A stretch of DNA of 21,079 nucleotides from contig NW_003314297.1 of NCBI RefSeq assembly GCF_000143415.4, positions 907,430 through 928,508 of the forward strand, in the 5' to 3' direction. Shown here piece by piece: positions 17,332 through 21,079 of the stretch. Numbering within the stretch: position 1 is the stretch's first letter; the number at the start of each line of letters is the position of its first letter. The notes under the pieces are model-generated. The model had not been told where the DNA came from. It was given only the letters and a program-made list of their open reading frames with translations, and ran no database searches. The position numbers and the translations under genes were made by a program. This DNA is from Selaginella moellendorffii. Taxonomy: Eukaryota; Streptophyta; Lycopodiopsida; Selaginellales; Selaginellaceae.

Positions 17332-17452
17332 CCGTATATTTAGGGACAATAGAGCATAACCTAAATTTCAAGGCTTTAGACCACTGAATGAAGGAATGAA
17401 GCCAAACTCTTAAGCATGGAGCCAAGAAGTGTAAAAATTAGAGCACCTAGTG

Positions 17453-17794
17453 ACTCTTAAGTGTATAGCCTAAGGAGCGAAGGGACAAAAGCACAAAACG
17501 ACTTGAAATAGTCCTAGAGCATCTAGCATCACAATGCTAAGACAAACATGCAAAATGGAGCTAAATAGAGTTTTGCGCTATTTCAACATACTAATGGCCT
17601 AAGATGAGGATATAAGTACTCCATCAGTTAGCATGGTGTGGAATTTGGGCTTAAATCTAAACTAAATGCAAAACAAAAATACGCACATAAGCAAGAGCTA
17701 AACTATGCCTCAGGTTGATTGACCATGCCTGACTTACCCACTATCCCTACTATACATTTGAAACCCCCCACCCCCCTCTGAAGAACGCATGCTT
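17453..17794 (+). repeat. Dispersed repeat module B, copy 2
   Basis: Same-orientation copy of 1313-1643 (shared words listed there). It ends in a C-rich tract (17763-17777) absent from copy 1 in that form, then GAAGAACGCATGCTTAC, which still aligns with GAATGTATTCTTTAC of copy 1. Confidence 0.75.
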
Positions 17795-17802
17795 ACTAAG
17801 AG

Positions 17803-17937
17803 TTAGTCTCTGGGACTAACTTGAAACTTATTAAATATGAAATGGTGCTAGATTGAGAATTTGGATACAGGACCAACACCATGGTGTTTAGAACAATCTT
17901 TACATTCTGTTAATATGCCAAATTAGCAAATCTAAAC
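17803..17937 (-). repeat. Dispersed repeat module A, copy 2, inverted
   Basis: The reverse complement of this stretch matches 1145-1280. Its left edge holds a perfect short palindrome, GTTAGTC-TCTGG-GACTAAC (17802-17820). It follows module B directly, so relative to copy 1 module A has changed both side and direction. Confidence 0.7.
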
Positions 17938-20900
17938 ATAACTTTTGAAAAAATTCATAATATTCACACTTTGTGAGAAATGCATCAATTTAAATGAGTT
18001 AGGGTAACCTCTTTATTTAACGTAAATGCGCTACATTGAAACACCTTTTGGCCATCACCAACAAGGAAATGACCAACAAAGTTAGCCACCCTTGTTGCTC
18101 TAGGTGTCACCTAGTATACAAAAGATGATAGCCCATGCTTGCATGTGGCATAGAGAGAGAAGCTAGAGGCTTCAACCTTTATAAGCAAAGAAACCAAATC
18201 TATTAGTAAAGTTTAGATAAACTATTGTAAATAGGCAATTAAAATTATTTACATGGTTATATCATTTTTAACAAAATAAAGAACATCAATAGAGAGGCAA
18301 ATGATGTGATCAGTCGATAGTAACTACCCCATGACTAAAGATTTCACTATGCACATGAAATGCCAAAACCATTCTGCCTATACTAACCCAAACTCAAAAA
18401 TTAATAAATGAACAATATTAAAGTTAAAGATAATGATATATGAGAGACTTAATTATTAGTGAATAGATCTTAGATTATAACACAAAATTATTCTAAGTAA
18501 GTTATCATCAGATAAACCAGTATTAGAGTACAAGAATCACTAAGATCATCAGAATTGGAAAACATATGATTCACCATCCAAAAATATTCAATAATAAGAG
18601 TACCATTAAGAACACCTAATGATAAAACTTAATTATCAAATATTGCAGATAACATGTTAAACAACTTATGTAAGATAACTCAAAGAACACAAAGTATTAT
18701 CGATTGGCAAGAAAAATGTTCATAAATGTATCATCCAAAGGAAATAACATTTAGTCTATCACAACTAACCATAGCAACAATCAACAGAACTAAATGAATG
18801 TAGCAAAACCAACAAACACTCATTCATGTTAATTATTGTACTAGCTAACTTGAATAGATCCCAATTAACAATACGAAAGAATTTAAATTGCTTAAGTAAG
18901 CATTAACAACATCCTATCAATATCTCCAACCCAAAAGACTAAATCAAAGTAAACCACAAAAAACATGTGGTAATGCAAAAAGCTATAAGCCATAAAAATG
19001 AATAAGTAACTATTATGAAAGAGCATTAATCATCCCATCAATGAAGAGATGCATAATCATTATTAAAAAAACAATCCACCATCTCGAAGTAAATCATTCT
19101 AGATCAATAATAATTAAGCAAAATCTGTGATAAGGATAATTAACTATCTTAGACAATAGTCAATCCTTACTAATGATTGCTAGATGCAAATACTAACTTC
19201 AACATCGAAACTAATGAGCTAAAATGCTTTTCCCAACAACTCCTAACAAATGAAACAATGAGCATGAAAACTCAAAGAACCAAAAGATTGAAGAAGTTTA
19301 TAGCCGATTCTCACTTAATAATGATCACAAGTCTTGTATGAACTAACTTCAATGTTAAAAAAGAAATTATAATATAACCTATAATATTCTTCTCAACACA
19401 TCCAAAGGTTAAGCTTTATGATGCCAAAGCTAATAAAGAGCATTTTTTCATCAATCTAAAAGTCAAGCATAACAAAGTTATGCTCAACAAGTGACCACCA
19501 ATTCGATCCTCCATGAACCCATCTATGCATAATAAAATGTAACTCATTTTATAACAAGTACAAGAAGAATCATCAATGATCGATACATCCTTAGCTTAAA
19601 TCTAACAAGGAACCAACATTTAAATATCGATCACTAACTCTTCCCTTTGTAAAACTAGTATAGTCCATAACTAAATCACTTTTCAAGGAAAAGCCAAAGC
19701 TCAACCCCTACTAAATAATCTTGTCTAGAACACAACTAACTTAATTTGTTATTTAGTTTATTTAAATGTCAAAATAGTTGCTAACTAGCAAATGTATGAA
19801 TGCTAATAACATAAAGCTACAGCTAAATCATTAACAATATCTATATTGAGATTAATGAAATTTAATATCAATTCTATGGAGAGATATCTTATTTCACTCT
19901 AATCTTAATATCAATAATATTAACGACAAGGCATTACTTCATTGCTATCAATACAAAACAAAGTTAATAGAAAACAAGAGTGAATCACCACCCAAAACTC
20001 TTTAACAACCAAGCTAACAAAAGTTGAAGATACCTTACTCAATATCCAAGATTAAACCTTTAACAAAACTTAATTACAAATAACACATAATCAAGGAGTG
20101 ATTTATCACATCTAAGACTCAATGTAATCCAACACTATGGACTAAACAAAACCAAATGGTATTAACACTGGTAGACTTAATATGCCAATATAGAAAAACC
20201 ATGTAAGTCTAACGATATGATCCTTTGCAACACCATTCGGTAAAGCAAATCTATCATTGCTAAATCAACATCGAGCAAAACAAGTGTCAATAGTCCTCAA
20301 CAAAGTTTACAAGCAATCACTAGTTGCAAAGTAGCTAATAATCACTTTTTCAACTTATTTTTATAAGACCTAAACACTAAACTCACATCATCAAGTTGTA
20401 TATTTGTCTAACGAAAAGGTACACTCCAGGTATTAGATATAAGAATATAGACAAACACAAATTAAATGACTACTTGAATCTAATTATACAATAATAAGCT
20501 CACTAACACATTTAACCAACAGATCTGAGCATTAGCTATGCATGATTAACAATCAATCGTAACTAAAGTGAAAATTATGAAATAGACTTATATTGATACA
20601 CAACCTCTTTATAGACAAAGCTATAGTATAAGTACTAATATCTCAACCTCAAACAACTAAGTTGGACATCACCATCCTTAACTAATGTGCACGGATACCA
20701 AATCCAAGTCAAAATCAATGAAATCTCACTACTCTTATAAAGTCTAACAAATATAAGGTGTAACTTGCCACCAAACACAATACTACAAAAGAAAGACATA
20801 ATATTCACCTTCCTAAAAAAGCACAACAACCACTTTTCTACAACTCCAGACTCTATCCAACTCAATTGCCTTAACCTCAAAAGTTAGCATCCTTTTTAGG

Positions 20901-21079
20901 TCGCATCATACAAACTACCTACTAAGGTTTAAATTAACCAAAGTCAACTTTAACCTTTTCATTATTTTATATTGGCTTACAAAAATGGAATAGTTTTCGA
21001 GCAAAATGAATAGCCTTTAGAAAAGTTTAAGAAAATTTATAGAAAATTTCCATCCAACAGAAAGAATGACTCTCAATTT
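17938..21079. other. Strand-skewed AT-rich DNA without a recognised gene
   Basis: No open frame carries recognisable motifs; the minus frame 20635-20880 is a chance opening. From about 18.2 to 20.9 kb the plus strand is strikingly poor in G: C outnumbers G about three to one, and A exceeds T, in sampled lines at 18901, 19981 and 20101. A 7-bp palindrome CTAGGTG-T-CACCTAG lies around 18100-18115. No tandem period, LTR pair or RNA gene was found by eye. Confidence 0.45.

Noticed and set aside
1145-17937. Idea that the two module A/B sites are the paired LTRs of one giant element
   Set aside because: Spacing is over 16 kb, the modules differ in order and direction, and the intervening DNA contains an unrelated complete Ty3 element and a host gene.
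20635-20880. Minus-strand frame of 81 codons
   Set aside because: No motif, no start context and no neighbouring coding signal; it lies in the skewed low-G region where long frames open by chance.

Overview
This is a stretch of land-plant nuclear DNA, almost certainly from a seed plant with a repeat-rich, AT-rich genome. The evidence is an autonomous-type Ty3 (gypsy) LTR retrotransposon with short LTRs, a spliced potato inhibitor II (Pin2) family proteinase-inhibitor gene (a family described from flowering plants), many decayed transposon pieces and very little intact coding sequence. The exact species cannot be read from the window. No bacterial operons, tRNA, rRNA or CRISPR features were seen.

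Layout. Bases 1-263 (minus strand) hold a broken piece of a PIF/Harbinger-type transposase gene that runs off the window edge. Bases ~318-790 hold an old, internally deleted relic of a Ty3 pol gene. Bases 1145-1643 and 17453-17937 share two repeat modules that are arranged differently at the two sites (A-B, versus B followed by inverted A). Bases 3074-8070 are a nearly complete Ty3 element on the minus strand: 175-bp LTRs differing at 9 sites, all transitions; a primer-binding site resembling the 3' end of plant tRNA-Ala; gag, protease, RT-RNase H and integrase in order; and a polypurine tract. It is dead: it carries several in-frame stops, a changed protease active site and a lost integrase zinc ligand. 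Most lesions have the look of cytosine deamination.

Bases 9479-10911 are the genic island: a 15-bp perfect inverted repeat, a short CpG-rich segment, ACGT-core motifs, a TATA box, and a two-exon gene for a secreted cysteine-rich Pin2 inhibitor of 261 residues with two full inhibitor modules and a third partial one. A decayed, deleted tandem copy of its second exon follows directly (about 10918-11145).

The rest (11.4-21 kb) is mostly AT-rich sequence. It holds a TA/CA microsatellite, a decayed unassigned gene on the minus strand (15229-~15960), traces of another charged, coiled-coil-like coding region (16840-17155, minus), and a long C-over-G, A-over-T skewed stretch (about 18.2-20.9 kb) with no gene that I can recognise.

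The likely living gene here is the Pin2 inhibitor. Everything else supported by the sequence is transposon-derived or a pseudogene. I did not find a new multi-gene system. The items most worth a second look are the Pin2 locus (unusual long linker, degenerate third module, fresh partial duplicate, palindromic T/G-box beside the TATA box) and the tRNA-Ala-primed short-LTR Ty3 family, which has both an ancient and a younger copy in the window.
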